A DNA stretch of 51,913 nucleotides from the NCBI RefSeq assembly GCF_026130605.1, contig NZ_JANFAU010000021.1, positions 1 through 51,913 of the forward strand, read 5' to 3'. The first letter of the stretch is position 1, and each line of letters begins with the position of its first letter. Source of the stretch: Sphingomonas lycopersici. GTDB lineage: Bacteria; Pseudomonadota; Alphaproteobacteria; Sphingomonadales; Sphingomonadaceae. The notes below the pieces were generated by a model that worked only from the letters and a program-made list of their open reading frames with translations, was not told where the DNA came from and searched no databases. Below are positions 43,546-51,912 of this stretch, piece after piece. The position numbers were made by a program, and so were the translations under genes.

Positions 43546-44454
43546 CTAGGCGGCCAGGGAATCGAGCCGAACCGGGAAAATTTTCGAACAAAATTTGCAA
43601 TCGACCGCGATCACGCCCTTTTCATCGGCCATCTCGCGCTGCTCCTCGGCCGGGAATTTCGCGATCACCGACAGGATATGCTCCGGGTTGCAGCGACAAC
43701 CGCGCGTCAACGGGATTGCCGCGAGCACGCGCACCTCGGCTTCCTCGTTGAACAGCCGCCACACGAGATTTTCGAGCGGCAGCGTCGGATCGGCGAGTTC
43801 GTCCGCCCCCATCGTCGCGCCGAGCGCGGCGACATGCTCCCATTCGGGATGATCGAGCCGGACATGCAGCCGCTCGCGCCCCTCCTCGCCCTCGGGCAGA
43901 TACTGGAGGAACAGCCCACCCGCGACGATGCGGCCGCCCACGCGCTGCACCCCGACGCGCAACAGGCTGGGGATCTGCTCCGAGCGGACGAAATAATTCT
44001 CCGCCGCCTCGGTCAGCGTCGCGCCGTCAAGCGGAACGATGCCCTGATAGCGCTCGCCGGTGGTCGCCATGTCGAAGGTGATCGCGAGATAGCCCTGCCC
44101 GAACAACGCGAACAAGGTCGGCTCGGCCGGCGCGGCGGCAAGCTGGTCGGCGTCGTAATCGACATAGCCGCGCAATTCCCCCGCGCGATAATCGACCACG
44201 AGCAGCCGCACGACGCCATTGTCGGTCTGCGCCTGGAGCGTGAGCTGGCCGGCATCGTCCTTGAGCGTCGAGCCGATCAGCGCGCCCAGTGCCAAAGCCT
44301 CGGCCAGCAGCGCCTCGATCGCGCGGGGATAAGCATGCGCGGACAGGATATCGGTCGCCACCTGCCCCAGCCGCACGACACGCCCACGCGCGCTGCGCCC
44401 CGGAATCGCGAAACCGAGCGCGCGATCGACATGGATATGGTTAGCGTCAGCCAT
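43546..44454 (-). CDS. hslO: Redox-regulated chaperone Hsp33
   Basis: Cytoplasmic holdase activated by oxidation of a zinc-bound Cys centre; 302 aa from the ATG at 44454. The zinc motif is at the C-terminus: CRC in LTRGCRCNPEHI and CKFC in VIAVDCKFCSKIF, the usual CxC-x-CxxC layout. N-terminal blocks LIGSTLKDDAGQLTLQAQT and the GERYQGIVPLDG substrate region match. It follows argF, the order argD-argF-hslO common in alphaproteobacteria. Confidence 0.95.
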   Translation of the reverse strand: MADANHIHVDRALGFAIPGRSARGRVVRLGQVATDILSAHAYPRAIEALLAEALALGALIGSTLKDDAGQLTLQAQTDNGVVRLLVVDYRAGELRGYVDYDADQLAAAPAEPTLFALFGQGYLAITFDMATTGERYQGIVPLDGATLTEAAENYFVRSEQIPSLLRVGVQRVGGRIVAGGLFLQYLPEGEEGRERLHVRLDHPEWEHVAALGATMGADELADPTLPLENLVWRLFNEEAEVRVLAAIPLTRGCRCNPEHILSVIAKFPAEEQREMADEKGVIAVDCKFCSKIFPVRLDSLAA

Positions 44455-44534
44455 CAAGAATCAGCCCTCATCCCGGCACCGGCCGGGACGAAGCGCCGGC
44501 GAACCGGGCTTAAATGGGGATTATCGGTTGGCGA

Positions 44535-45458
44535 TCAACCGATCTGTCCGAAGCACCAGCGGAGCACCGCCTTCTGCGCGTGGAGCCGGTTTTCCGCCTC
44601 TTCCCAGATCAGCGACTGCGGCCCGTCGATCACCTCGGCGGTCACTTCCTCACCGCGATGCGCGGGGAGGCAGTGGAGGAACACCGCATCGGGTTTGGCC
44701 TGCGCCATCAGCGCCGCATCGACCTGATAGGGCATCATCGCCTTGAGCTTGGTTTCGGCATGCGCCTGCCCCATCGAGATCCAGGTATCGGTGACGATCA
44801 CGTCGGCCCCCGCCGCCGCCTCGCGCGGATCGGCGACGATGCGCGCGCGGCCCTTGCCCAGCGCGACATCGGCGTCGCTCGGCATGAAGCCCTGCGGGCA
44901 GGCCGCGACCACGTCGAAATGGAGCAGCCCGGCCGCCTCCATGATCGAGGCGAGCACATTGTTGCCGTCGCCCAGCCACGCCACCTTGAGCCCGGGCAGC
45001 GCCTTGCCGTGTTCGAGGATCGCCTGGAGGTCGGCGACGATCTGGCACGGGTGCGAGGCATCGGTGAGCCCGTTGATCACCGGCACGCTGGCGTGCGCCG
45101 CCATTTCCTCGATCTTGGCATGATCGTCAGTGCGGATCATGATCGCGTCGACATAACCCGACAGCACCCGCGCGGTATCGGCGATCGTCTCGCCGCGCCC
45201 GATCTGCATCGTCCCCGCATCGGCGACGATCGAGGTGCCGCCGAGCTGGCGGATCGCCATGTCGAAGCTGAAGCGGGTGCGCGTCGAATTCTTTTCGAAC
45301 ACCATCGCCAGCACGCGGCCGGCGAGCGGCGCATCGGCGTCGGGCGCGCCCTTGGGCAGTCCCACGCGCGCCGCCTTGCGGTCGATCGCATCGGCCAGCA
45401 TCGCGGCGACGCCGTCCGCACCCGCGTCGGACAGATTCAGGAAATGACGGATGGTCAT
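44535..45458 (-). CDS. argF: Ornithine carbamoyltransferase
   Basis: Arginine biosynthesis: ornithine plus carbamoyl phosphate to citrulline; 307 aa. The carbamoyl-phosphate loop KNSTRTRFSFDMA, the block TDASHPCQIVADLQ and the ornithine-binding HCLPAHRGEEV are present. It follows argD by 42 bases, which contain a perfect 16-bp palindrome. Confidence 0.96.
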   Translation of the reverse strand: MTIRHFLNLSDAGADGVAAMLADAIDRKAARVGLPKGAPDADAPLAGRVLAMVFEKNSTRTRFSFDMAIRQLGGTSIVADAGTMQIGRGETIADTARVLSGYVDAIMIRTDDHAKIEEMAAHASVPVINGLTDASHPCQIVADLQAILEHGKALPGLKVAWLGDGNNVLASIMEAAGLLHFDVVAACPQGFMPSDADVALGKGRARIVADPREAAAGADVIVTDTWISMGQAHAETKLKAMMPYQVDAALMAQAKPDAVFLHCLPAHRGEEVTAEVIDGPQSLIWEEAENRLHAQKAVLRWCFGQIG

Positions 45459-45478
45459 GATATCTCCCCCGAGAAGCC

Positions 45479-45494
45479 GCCCGGCATGCCGGGC
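45479..45494. repeat. 16-bp perfect palindrome between argD and argF
   Basis: GCCCGGCATGCCGGGC lies in the 42-base gap. It could form a short processing hairpin or be part of a repeat; there is no T-tract. Confidence 0.5.
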
Positions 45495-45500
45495 GTCACC

Positions 45501-46691
45501 TCAATCGTCGGCCGCCGGGACGTAGACCCGCGCCGCTTCGCTCAGCCGCTCGATACATTCGGCGACATGGCTGTCGTCGATGTTGAGCGGCGGCAGGATG
45601 CGGACGACATTGTTGCCCGCCGCGACCAGCAGCAGCCCATGATTGTCGCGCGCATGCGCGACGAAGCGGCGACTGTCGCTCTTGAGCCTGAGCCCGAGCA
45701 TCAGCCCGTGGCCCTGCACCCCGGCGAAGAGATGATCATGGTTGGGGATCATCTGTTCGAGCGCCTGGCGCAACCGGTTGCCCATCTTCTCGACATTGGC
45801 GAGGAAGCCTTCTTCGAGGATCACGTCGAGCACCGCTTCGCCCGCCGCCATCGCCAGCGGGTTGCCGCCATAGGTCGAGCCGTGGGTGCCGATCACCATC
45901 CCCTTGGCGGCCTCCTCGGTCGCGAGGCACGCGCCGAGCGGGAAGCCGCCGCCGATCCCCTTGGCCACCGCCATGATATCGGGGGTGATGCCGTAAAGCT
46001 CATGCGCGAACAATTTGCCGGTGCGGCCATAGCCCGCCTGCACCTCGTCGAGCACCAGCAGCAGGCCGTGCTCGTCGCACGCCTTGCGCAGCCCCTGGAG
46101 GAATTCCTGCGTCGCCGGGCGGATGCCGCCCTCGCCCTGGATCGGCTCGACCAGGAAACCGGCGGTATTGTCGTCGATCAGCGCCAGCGCGCCGGCGAGA
46201 TCGTTGAACTGGGCATATTTAAAGCCCGGCAACAGCGGCTCGAACCCGTCGCGCATCTTGGGCTGGTTGGTCGCGGAGATCGTCCCGAGCGTCCGGCCGT
46301 GGAAGGCGGTATCGAACGCGATCAGGTCATGCCGCTGGGGGTTGCCGTTGGCGAAATGATAGCGCCGCGCGGTCTTGATCGCGCATTCCACCGCCTCGGC
46401 GCCCGAATTGGTGAAGAACACCGTATCGGCGAAGGTCGCATCGACCAGCCGCTGCGCAAAATGCTCGCCCTGCGGGCTGCCGTAGAGATTGCTGACATGC
46501 ATCAGCGTCGCCGCCTGATCGGCGATCGCCTTGACCAGCTTCGGGTGGCCGTGGCCGAGGCAATTGACCGCGATGCCGCTGGCGAAATCGAGATATTTCT
46601 CGCCGCGCTCGCCGAACAGATACGCCCCCTCGCCTCGCACCGGCCGCACCCCCGACCGGGGATAAACGGGCATCAGGGCGGTGATGGTCAC
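45501..46691 (-). CDS. argD: Acetylornithine aminotransferase
   Basis: PLP-dependent class III aminotransferase of arginine (and often lysine) synthesis; 396 aa. The PLP lysine lies in MAVAKGIGGGFPLGACLA, with the cofactor-contact block LVLDEVQAGYGRTG ahead of it and FTNSGAEAVECAIKTAR at the N-terminal side. It is the first gene of argD-argF-hslO. A promoter-like sequence and a GC-rich hairpin with five Ts lie in its leader. GCAGGAGATGCC is the ribosome site. Confidence 0.95.
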   Translation of the reverse strand: MTITALMPVYPRSGVRPVRGEGAYLFGERGEKYLDFASGIAVNCLGHGHPKLVKAIADQAATLMHVSNLYGSPQGEHFAQRLVDATFADTVFFTNSGAEAVECAIKTARRYHFANGNPQRHDLIAFDTAFHGRTLGTISATNQPKMRDGFEPLLPGFKYAQFNDLAGALALIDDNTAGFLVEPIQGEGGIRPATQEFLQGLRKACDEHGLLLVLDEVQAGYGRTGKLFAHELYGITPDIMAVAKGIGGGFPLGACLATEEAAKGMVIGTHGSTYGGNPLAMAAGEAVLDVILEEGFLANVEKMGNRLRQALEQMIPNHDHLFAGVQGHGLMLGLRLKSDSRRFVAHARDNHGLLLVAAGNNVVRILPPLNIDDSHVAECIERLSEAARVYVPAADD

Positions 46692-46706
46692 GGGGCATCT
46701 CCTGCA

Positions 46707-46741
46707 AAAAGAGCAAGGGCGACCCCGGAAAGGGGTCGCCC
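46707..46741 (-). terminator. Hairpin with T-run in the argD leader (terminator or attenuator)
   Basis: On the minus strand GGGCGACCCC, loop TTTCC, GGGGTCGCCC is followed by TTGCTCTTTTTGC, ending about 15 bases before the argD start. It could stop read-through from parE or act as a leader element for argD. Confidence 0.6.
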
Positions 46742-46749
46742 GGAAGCCG

Positions 46750-46779
46750 CTAATACCGGGGGGAGCGCGGGAGCGTCAA
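46750..46779 (-). promoter_or_regulatory. Sigma70-like promoter for argD
   Basis: TTGACG, an 18-base spacer and TATTAG lie just upstream of the leader hairpin. The predicted transcript would begin close to the foot of that hairpin. Confidence 0.5.
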
Positions 46780-46803
46780 CATCCCGCCTTTCGGCCCGCA
46801 CAA

Positions 46804-46872
46804 CCACCCCGGCGAAGGCCGGGGTCCAGTTACGACCGGTTCGATGCTGGACCCCGGCCTGCGCCGGGGTGG
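46804..46872 (+). repeat. 69-bp palindromic element, copy 6
   Basis: Spans CCACCCCGGCGAAGGCCGG to CCTGCGCCGGGGTGG with the loop TTACGACCGGTTCGATG. Confidence 0.9.
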
Positions 46873-46910
46873 AAGGGATTTACGGCTGTCTGCTCGATCC
46901 CTCTTCTCTT

Positions 46911-47006
46911 CCGTCATTCCCGCGCAGGCGGGAATCCATTCGCGCAGGTCGTCGAAAGAATCGCACCGCCAGCAAGAATGGATTCCCGCCTGCGCGGGAA
47001 TGACGG
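46911..47006. repeat. Palindromic element with 30-bp perfect arms (ATTCCCGCGCAGGCGGGAAT family)
   Basis: The arms 46911-46940 and 46977-47006 are exact reverse complements (CCGTCATTCCCGCGCAGGCG...). It lies six bases beyond the parE stop, so it could end parE transcription. Confidence 0.9.
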
Positions 47007-47011
47007 AGGCA

Positions 47012-48994
47012 TCACGCGTCGATCGTTTCCTCGTCGATCCGCGCAGCATTTTCCTGGATGAAGGCGAAGCGGTGCGCCGGGTTGGTGCCCATCAGCCGGT
47101 CGACCAGGTCCTTCACGCCGGCGCGCTCCTCATATTCCTGCGGCAGGGTGATGCGGATCAGGCTGCGCGTCGCGCTGTCCATCGTCGTTTCGCGGAGCTG
47201 ACCCGGGTTCATCTCGCCCAGCCCCTTGAAGCGCGCGACCTCGACCTTCTTGCCCTTGAACGGCCCCGCCTCGATCTCGGCGCGGTGCGCATCGTCGCGC
47301 GCGTAGAGCGACTTGCTCCCCGCGGTCAGGCGGTAGAGCGGCGGCTGCGCGAGATAGAGGTGCCCGCGGCGCACGATATCGGGCATCTCCTGGAAGAAGA
47401 AGGTCATCAGCAGCGTCGCGATATGCGCGCCGTCGACATCGGCGTCGGTCATGATGATGACGCGCTCGTAGCGCAGGTTGTCCGCCAGACAATCCTTGCG
47501 CGTGCCGCAGCCCAATGCCTGGATCAGATCGGCGATTTCCTGATTGGCGAGGATCTTGGCCGAGGTCGCCGAGGCGACGTTGAGGATCTTGCCGCGGATC
47601 GGCAGGATCGCCTGCGTCTTGCGGTCGCGCGCCTGCTTGGCCGAGCCGCCGGCCGAATCGCCCTCGACGATGAACAGCTCGGTCCCCTCGGGGCTGTCGG
47701 CGGCGCAATCGGTGAGCTTGCCGGGGAGGCGCAGCTTGCGCCCCGAGGTGGCGGTCTTGCGCTTGACCTCGCGCTCCTGCTTGCGGCGCAGGCGATCGTC
47801 CATCCGCTCGAGCACATAGCCGAGCAGCGCCTTGCCGCGGTCCATATTGTCGCTGAGGAAATGATCGAAATGGTCGCGCGCGGCCTTTTCGACCAGCCCC
47901 GCCGCCTCGGGCGAGGTCAGCCGGTCCTTGGTCTGCGACTGGAATTGCGGATCGCGGATGAACACCGAGAGCATCAGTTCCGATCCGACCATCACGTCGT
48001 CGGCGTTCAAATCCTTGGCGCGCTTGTTGCCGACCAGCTCGCCGAACGCGCGAAGCCCGCGCACCAGCGCCTGCCGCAGCCCCTGTTCGTGGGTGCCGCC
48101 GTCCGGCGTCGGGATCGTGTTGCAATACCAGCTATAGCTGCCGTCGGACCACAAGGGCCACGCCACCGCCCATTCGAGCCGCCCCTGCCCGTCGGGAAAT
48201 TCCTGCGTCCCCGCGAAGAAATCCGCGGTCGCGCATTCGCGCCCGCCGAGCTGTTCGCGCAGATGATCGGCGAGCCCGCCGGGGAATTGGAACACCGCCT
48301 CGGCCGGGGTGTCGTCGGTGATCAGCTCGGGGGCACATTTCCAGCGGATCTCGACGCCCGCGAACAGATAGGCCTTGGAGCGCGCGAGCCGATAGAGCCG
48401 CGCCGGTTTGAAATGCAGCTCGCTCCCGAAAATCTCCTCGTCGGGGGTGAAGGAGACCGAGGTGCCGCGCCGGTTGGGCGCCGCGCCGACCGTCTCCAGC
48501 GGGGTCAGCGTCTGCCCGCGCGAGAAGCTCTGGCGGTAGAGCTGGCGGTCGCGCGCCACCTCGACCACCGTGTCCGACGACAAGGCGTTGACCACCGACA
48601 CGCCGACGCCGTGCAACCCGCCCGACGTGGCATAGGCCTTGCCGGTGAACTTGCCCCCCGAGTGGAGCATCGAGAGGATCACCTCGAGCGCGCTCTTGCC
48701 GGGGAATTTGGGGTGCGGATCGACCGGCATCCCGCGTCCGTTGTCGACGATCGTCAGCCGGTTGCCGACCGCCAGCGTCACCTCGATCCGCGTCGCATGG
48801 CCCGCAACCGCCTCATCCATCGCATTGTCGAGCACTTCGGCCGCGAGGTGGTGCAGCGCGCGCTCGTCGGTGCCGCCGATATACATGCCGGGGCGCCGCC
48901 GCACCGGCTCCAGCCCTTCGAGCACCTCGATCGACGAGGCGTCGTAGCTGTTGGCGGTAGCGGAAGAGGGGGAAGCGAACAGATCGTCGGACAT
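47012..48994 (-). CDS. parE: DNA topoisomerase IV subunit B
   Basis: ATPase subunit of topoisomerase IV, which decatenates daughter chromosomes; 660 aa, a ParE rather than GyrB length. The GHKL ATP site is seen in AAEVLDNAMDEAV, IVDNGRGMPVD and ATSGGLHGVGVSVVNAL, and the TOPRIM domain in ELFIVEGDSAGGSAKQARD and IMTDADVDGAHIATLL. The N-terminal MSDDLFASPSSATANSYDA is poorly conserved, and the ATG at 48994 is the best start. It lacks the extra GyrB C-terminal insertion. It is transcribed toward argD, with a palindrome at its end. Confidence 0.96.
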   Translation of the reverse strand: MSDDLFASPSSATANSYDASSIEVLEGLEPVRRRPGMYIGGTDERALHHLAAEVLDNAMDEAVAGHATRIEVTLAVGNRLTIVDNGRGMPVDPHPKFPGKSALEVILSMLHSGGKFTGKAYATSGGLHGVGVSVVNALSSDTVVEVARDRQLYRQSFSRGQTLTPLETVGAAPNRRGTSVSFTPDEEIFGSELHFKPARLYRLARSKAYLFAGVEIRWKCAPELITDDTPAEAVFQFPGGLADHLREQLGGRECATADFFAGTQEFPDGQGRLEWAVAWPLWSDGSYSWYCNTIPTPDGGTHEQGLRQALVRGLRAFGELVGNKRAKDLNADDVMVGSELMLSVFIRDPQFQSQTKDRLTSPEAAGLVEKAARDHFDHFLSDNMDRGKALLGYVLERMDDRLRRKQEREVKRKTATSGRKLRLPGKLTDCAADSPEGTELFIVEGDSAGGSAKQARDRKTQAILPIRGKILNVASATSAKILANQEIADLIQALGCGTRKDCLADNLRYERVIIMTDADVDGAHIATLLMTFFFQEMPDIVRRGHLYLAQPPLYRLTAGSKSLYARDDAHRAEIEAGPFKGKKVEVARFKGLGEMNPGQLRETTMDSATRSLIRITLPQEYEERAGVKDLVDRLMGTNPAHRFAFIQENAARIDEETIDA

Positions 48995-49066
48995 GGAACG
49001 GCTATATCGGGGCGCGCGGCGACAGCAAACCCCGGCGCCCGCGCGATCTACGCTCTTCCATCACAT

Positions 49067-49095
49067 CGTCATGCCGGGCTCGACCCGGCATGACG
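49067..49095. repeat. Short REP-like palindrome CGTCATGCCGGG
   Basis: CGTCATGCCGGG, loop CTCGA, CCCGGCATGACG, in the gap between the tadG-like stop and the parE start. It has the same outer CGTCAT/ATGACG ends as the larger palindromes. Confidence 0.85.
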
Positions 49096-49106
49096 AAAAG
49101 AGAGGG

Positions 49107-50768
49107 TTACCCCACCAGCACCGCCGCGCCGCAGCGCATCCCGGTGACGCGCAGATCGGCCTGGCCGATCCCCACCCCCAATGTGCCGGTGACGGTCATC
49201 AGCAACGTATCGAGCGCGGGCGAGACGAGCTGCAGCGCCGAGGTCACCGGCTGGAGCAGCGGCGAGACCGGCACCCGCAGGCCGCCGAGCACCACCGCCA
49301 GATTAGCCTGCTGGACCAGCGAGGTGGCGAGCCCGTTGACCGGCACCGTCTGGCTGATCGTCTGGCTCTGCCCGGCCTGGATCGCGGGCAGGCCGAAGGT
49401 CAGCTGCTGCCACGGTTCGCTTGCCCCGGTCGAGATGTTGCTGCTGCCGACCACGTCGACCAGCAAGGCGTGGACCAGCGTGGTTTCCGTCGGGTTGATC
49501 GGCGTGGAAAAATCGTTGAGCGCCGAGGTGTTGATGTTGCCGATCGCGGCGCGCACCGCATCGGTCCGGGCGTCGAGCGTCGTGCTCGGCGTCGTCCCGC
49601 CGGCGCAGTTGATCGCGTTGAGCCGCCCCTCCGCGCCGGCGAGCTCGACGAACAGCGGCAGGTTGATCGAGACCAGCCCGCCCAACCCGGAGATCAGCGT
49701 CGGCGCGAGCTGGGCCTGGACGAACAGCCGCGTCTGCGCGGTATGGAGGATCGGCGTGCCTGCGGCGGTGATCGTGATCCACGGCGATTGCGCCTGCCGC
49801 TGGCCCACCGCCAGAAACACCTTGGTCGAGGCGAGCCCCGGCACGCTCGCGCCCAGATCGAGCGCCACCTGTCGCTGCTGCGACGCGAGCTGGAGCACCG
49901 CGGTGGCCATCGCCAGCGCATTGACCTTGGCGAGCCCGGTCCCGCCCTCGCTCTGCGTCGCGAACGGCCCGGCATCGATCAGCGCGGACAAGGTGAGCGA
50001 TTGCCCGCCGCTGACGTTGAGCAGATTCTTGATCGCGGTCGCCGCCGCCGGCTGGCCGTCCGCCGACAGCGCGGAGGCGATCGCGTTGAGCACCTGCGGC
50101 GTCGAGACATTGCTGTTGAGCACGTCGCCGAACGTCAGCGCCTTCAGCCCGGCGGAGGTGCGCAGCAGCGGCAGGAAGCGCAACAGATCGACATCGGCGC
50201 CGACCAGCGACTGATAATCCATCACCGACAGCGAGACATTGCTGCCGGTCAGCGCGGAGAGATACGAATTGAGCAGCCCGCCGTTGAGGCTCGCCAGCCG
50301 CGACCCGATCGAGAAGGCCGCATAACGCTGTTGCGCCGCGGTCGCCTGGCGCGAGATGACGATATTGGTCTTGCCGAAAATCCGCGCGAAGAAGGTCGGC
50401 GAGGTCGATTGCAGCACGACCCGCATGGCGTTGCCGCTGCCGTTGCTCAACGGGGTGAAGCGCGACGCGGCCGCGATCGACGCGTCCTGTACGTAATTGC
50501 CGGGAATGACCTGCGCTGTCACCGATCGCGGAAAGCCGGCGGCGGTGACCGCCGCCTGCGCCGTCACCTGCGCCTTGGTCGGATCGCCCGACGCCGCGGC
50601 GAGCGCGGCGGCATCCGCCACCCCTTGCAGCCGCCGGGTATCGAGCTGCACCGCGCCGAGATCGACCGCGAAAGCGGCCATCCCGATCACCACCGGCAGC
50701 GCCGCCGCGACCAATATCCCGGCGCCCGCGCGGCGATCGCGGAGCAAACGGAGGGGATGCGGCCACAT
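49107..50768 (-). CDS. TadG-like pilus assembly protein
   Basis: Pilus-associated protein of the TadG/Tad-like group, 553 aa from the ATG at 50768, which overlaps the TadE-like stop by one base (TGATG). The N-terminus has the Flp/Tad prepilin-like segment RDRRAGAGILVAAALPVVIGMAAFAVD followed by the Tad-domain block DTRRLQGVADAAALAAAS. The remainder is long and rich in Ala, Ser, Thr and Leu with low complexity, and only two or so cysteines are visible. It would act in the cell envelope with Flp pili. Other tad genes are not in the window. The sequence end is unusually long for a minor pseudopilin. Confidence 0.82.
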   Translation of the reverse strand: MWPHPLRLLRDRRAGAGILVAAALPVVIGMAAFAVDLGAVQLDTRRLQGVADAAALAAASGDPTKAQVTAQAAVTAAGFPRSVTAQVIPGNYVQDASIAAASRFTPLSNGSGNAMRVVLQSTSPTFFARIFGKTNIVISRQATAAQQRYAAFSIGSRLASLNGGLLNSYLSALTGSNVSLSVMDYQSLVGADVDLLRFLPLLRTSAGLKALTFGDVLNSNVSTPQVLNAIASALSADGQPAAATAIKNLLNVSGGQSLTLSALIDAGPFATQSEGGTGLAKVNALAMATAVLQLASQQRQVALDLGASVPGLASTKVFLAVGQRQAQSPWITITAAGTPILHTAQTRLFVQAQLAPTLISGLGGLVSINLPLFVELAGAEGRLNAINCAGGTTPSTTLDARTDAVRAAIGNINTSALNDFSTPINPTETTLVHALLVDVVGSSNISTGASEPWQQLTFGLPAIQAGQSQTISQTVPVNGLATSLVQQANLAVVLGGLRVPVSPLLQPVTSALQLVSPALDTLLMTVTGTLGVGIGQADLRVTGMRCGAAVLVG

Positions 50769-51184
50769 CACAGGACACCGCCCTGCTGGATCACCGCGCT
50801 GCGAACGATCGTCGGATCGGGCATCGGCAGCAAATTGAGCCGGTACAGGCCGATCCGGCTGGCATCGACTCGCACCTGCACCGTCACCGACGGCAGCGAC
50901 TCGCTCACCGACAGCGTCGCGCTGGCGACCTCCGGCAGATTGGGAAGCTCGCGCGTCAGCGCGGCCTGGGCGAGCGATTGACGCTCGGCGCTGCTCATCC
51001 CGGCGACCGTCGCCCGCGCGGCGTCATTCGCGATCTGCTGCGCGCTATGCGCAAGCAGGAAATACTGGCCGTAGCCGAGTATCCCCAGCAGGATCATCAT
51101 CAAGAGCGGTGCGATCAGCGCGAATTCAACCAGGCTCGCGCCGCGCGAATCGTTGGGAAAAAACCGAACGACATGACGTGCCAT
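50768..51184 (-). CDS. TadE-like minor pilin
   Basis: Small pseudopilin of 138 aa. After the cytosolic MARHVVRFFPNDSRGASLVEFALIAPLLMM segment, G-A-S-L-V-E-F is the TadE pre-pilin cleavage and alpha-helix motif, followed by a single membrane helix. The rest (QIANDAARATVAGMSSAER) is typical of TadE/TadF. It lies directly upstream of the TadG-like gene and is probably co-transcribed. AGGGGGG precedes the ATG. Confidence 0.88.
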   Translation of the reverse strand: MARHVVRFFPNDSRGASLVEFALIAPLLMMILLGILGYGQYFLLAHSAQQIANDAARATVAGMSSAERQSLAQAALTRELPNLPEVASATLSVSESLPSVTVQVRVDASRIGLYRLNLLPMPDPTIVRSAVIQQGGVL

Positions 51185-51287
51185 GAGAACCCCCCCTCAT
51201 GAGAGAGGAAGGTCCCATTTCCCTATTAACATTGACTTAAATACGCAGCGACAATGGCTCGAATGGCGATGCGCCCATTTCCCTTAA

Positions 51288-51400
51288 CTCCCCTCCCTGG
51301 TGAAAGGAGGGCTGGGGGTGGGTGGGTATGAGGCGCGCGCAACGGTAGCCTCGCGGGCCAACCCACCCCCGACCTCTCCCTTGTTCAAGGGAGGGGAGAA
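51288..51400. repeat. Palindromic element, CTCCCCTCCCT family, copy 2
   Basis: Same layout and orientation as 15692-15804: outer CTCCCCTCCCTGGTGAAA and TTGTTCAAGGGAGGGGAG, inner GGGGGTGGGTGGG and CCAACCCACCCCC. It lies between gcrA and the TadE-like gene. Confidence 0.9.
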
Positions 51401-51417
51401 GAACTAGCGACTGCCTG

Positions 51418-51912
51418 TCAGCGCATCCGCGGGCCGCCGAACGGCAGCGGCGGGGCGCGACGGTCACGACGCGGCAATTGCGCCTGATAGGCGTGGCCGC
51501 AATGCTCGACGCAATAAGGGAAACCGGGGTTCACCTTGTCGCCGCAGAAGTGGAAATCGGGCTCACCGGGGTGGCCGAGCGGCCATTTGCAGACCTTGTC
51601 GTTGAGATCGAGCAGGCTGGTCTTGCCGGCGATCTCGGGCGAGGGCTTGGCGGGGACGAGTCGGCGCGGCGGCGCGGGGGCGATCGGCGGCTGCTGCTCG
51701 CCCGGCGCCTGACGCACGAAACCGCCCGGCCCGACCGAGCGCAGCACCGGCTGCTGGTCCGACGGCGTGCGCGGCGACAGATCGGTGGTGATCGTGATCG
51801 GCTTGGGCTCCGACGCGCGCGGTGCCGCGGGCGCCGCCGCAACAGGGGCGGCCGGCGGCGCCGGCGGTGCCACGACCGGCGCGGGCGCAGCGGCGACCGG
51901 CGGCGACGGCGC
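51418..51912 (-). CDS. gcrA: GcrA family cell-cycle regulator (partial, N-terminus outside window)
   Basis: C-terminal 164 residues of a GcrA-type transcription factor, which in Caulobacter acts with sigma70 at methylated promoters. The diagnostic end is SLLDLNDKVCKWPLGHPGEPDFHFCG followed by a FPYCVEHCGHAYQ block, a zinc-finger-like Cys/His pattern. The N-terminal DNA-binding part lies beyond the right edge; the frame is open to 51912. Upstream of the conserved block is a long Pro/Ala-rich linker (VAAAPAPVVAPPAPPAAPVA), longer than in Caulobacter GcrA. The upstream GTG at 51873 is an internal codon, not the start. Confidence 0.85.
   Translation of the reverse strand, partial: APSPPVAAAPAPVVAPPAPPAAPVAAAPAAPRASEPKPITITTDLSPRTPSDQQPVLRSVGPGGFVRQAPGEQQPPIAPAPPRRLVPAKPSPEIAGKTSLLDLNDKVCKWPLGHPGEPDFHFCGDKVNPGFPYCVEHCGHAYQAQLPRRDRRAPPLPFGGPRMR

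Larger units (their letters stand above)
46692..47011. other. 320-base intergenic region between parE and argD
   Basis: The only gap over 300 bases. It holds, from right to left, a 30-bp-arm palindrome next to the parE stop, a 69-bp element, a promoter-like TTGACG/TATTAG and a hairpin in the argD leader. No convincing ORF or structural RNA gene is seen. Confidence 0.8.

Noticed and set aside
44514..49093. Two very long plus-strand frames (829 and 749 aa) over argF/argD and parE
   Set aside because: Both are shadows of minus-strand genes with full family matches.
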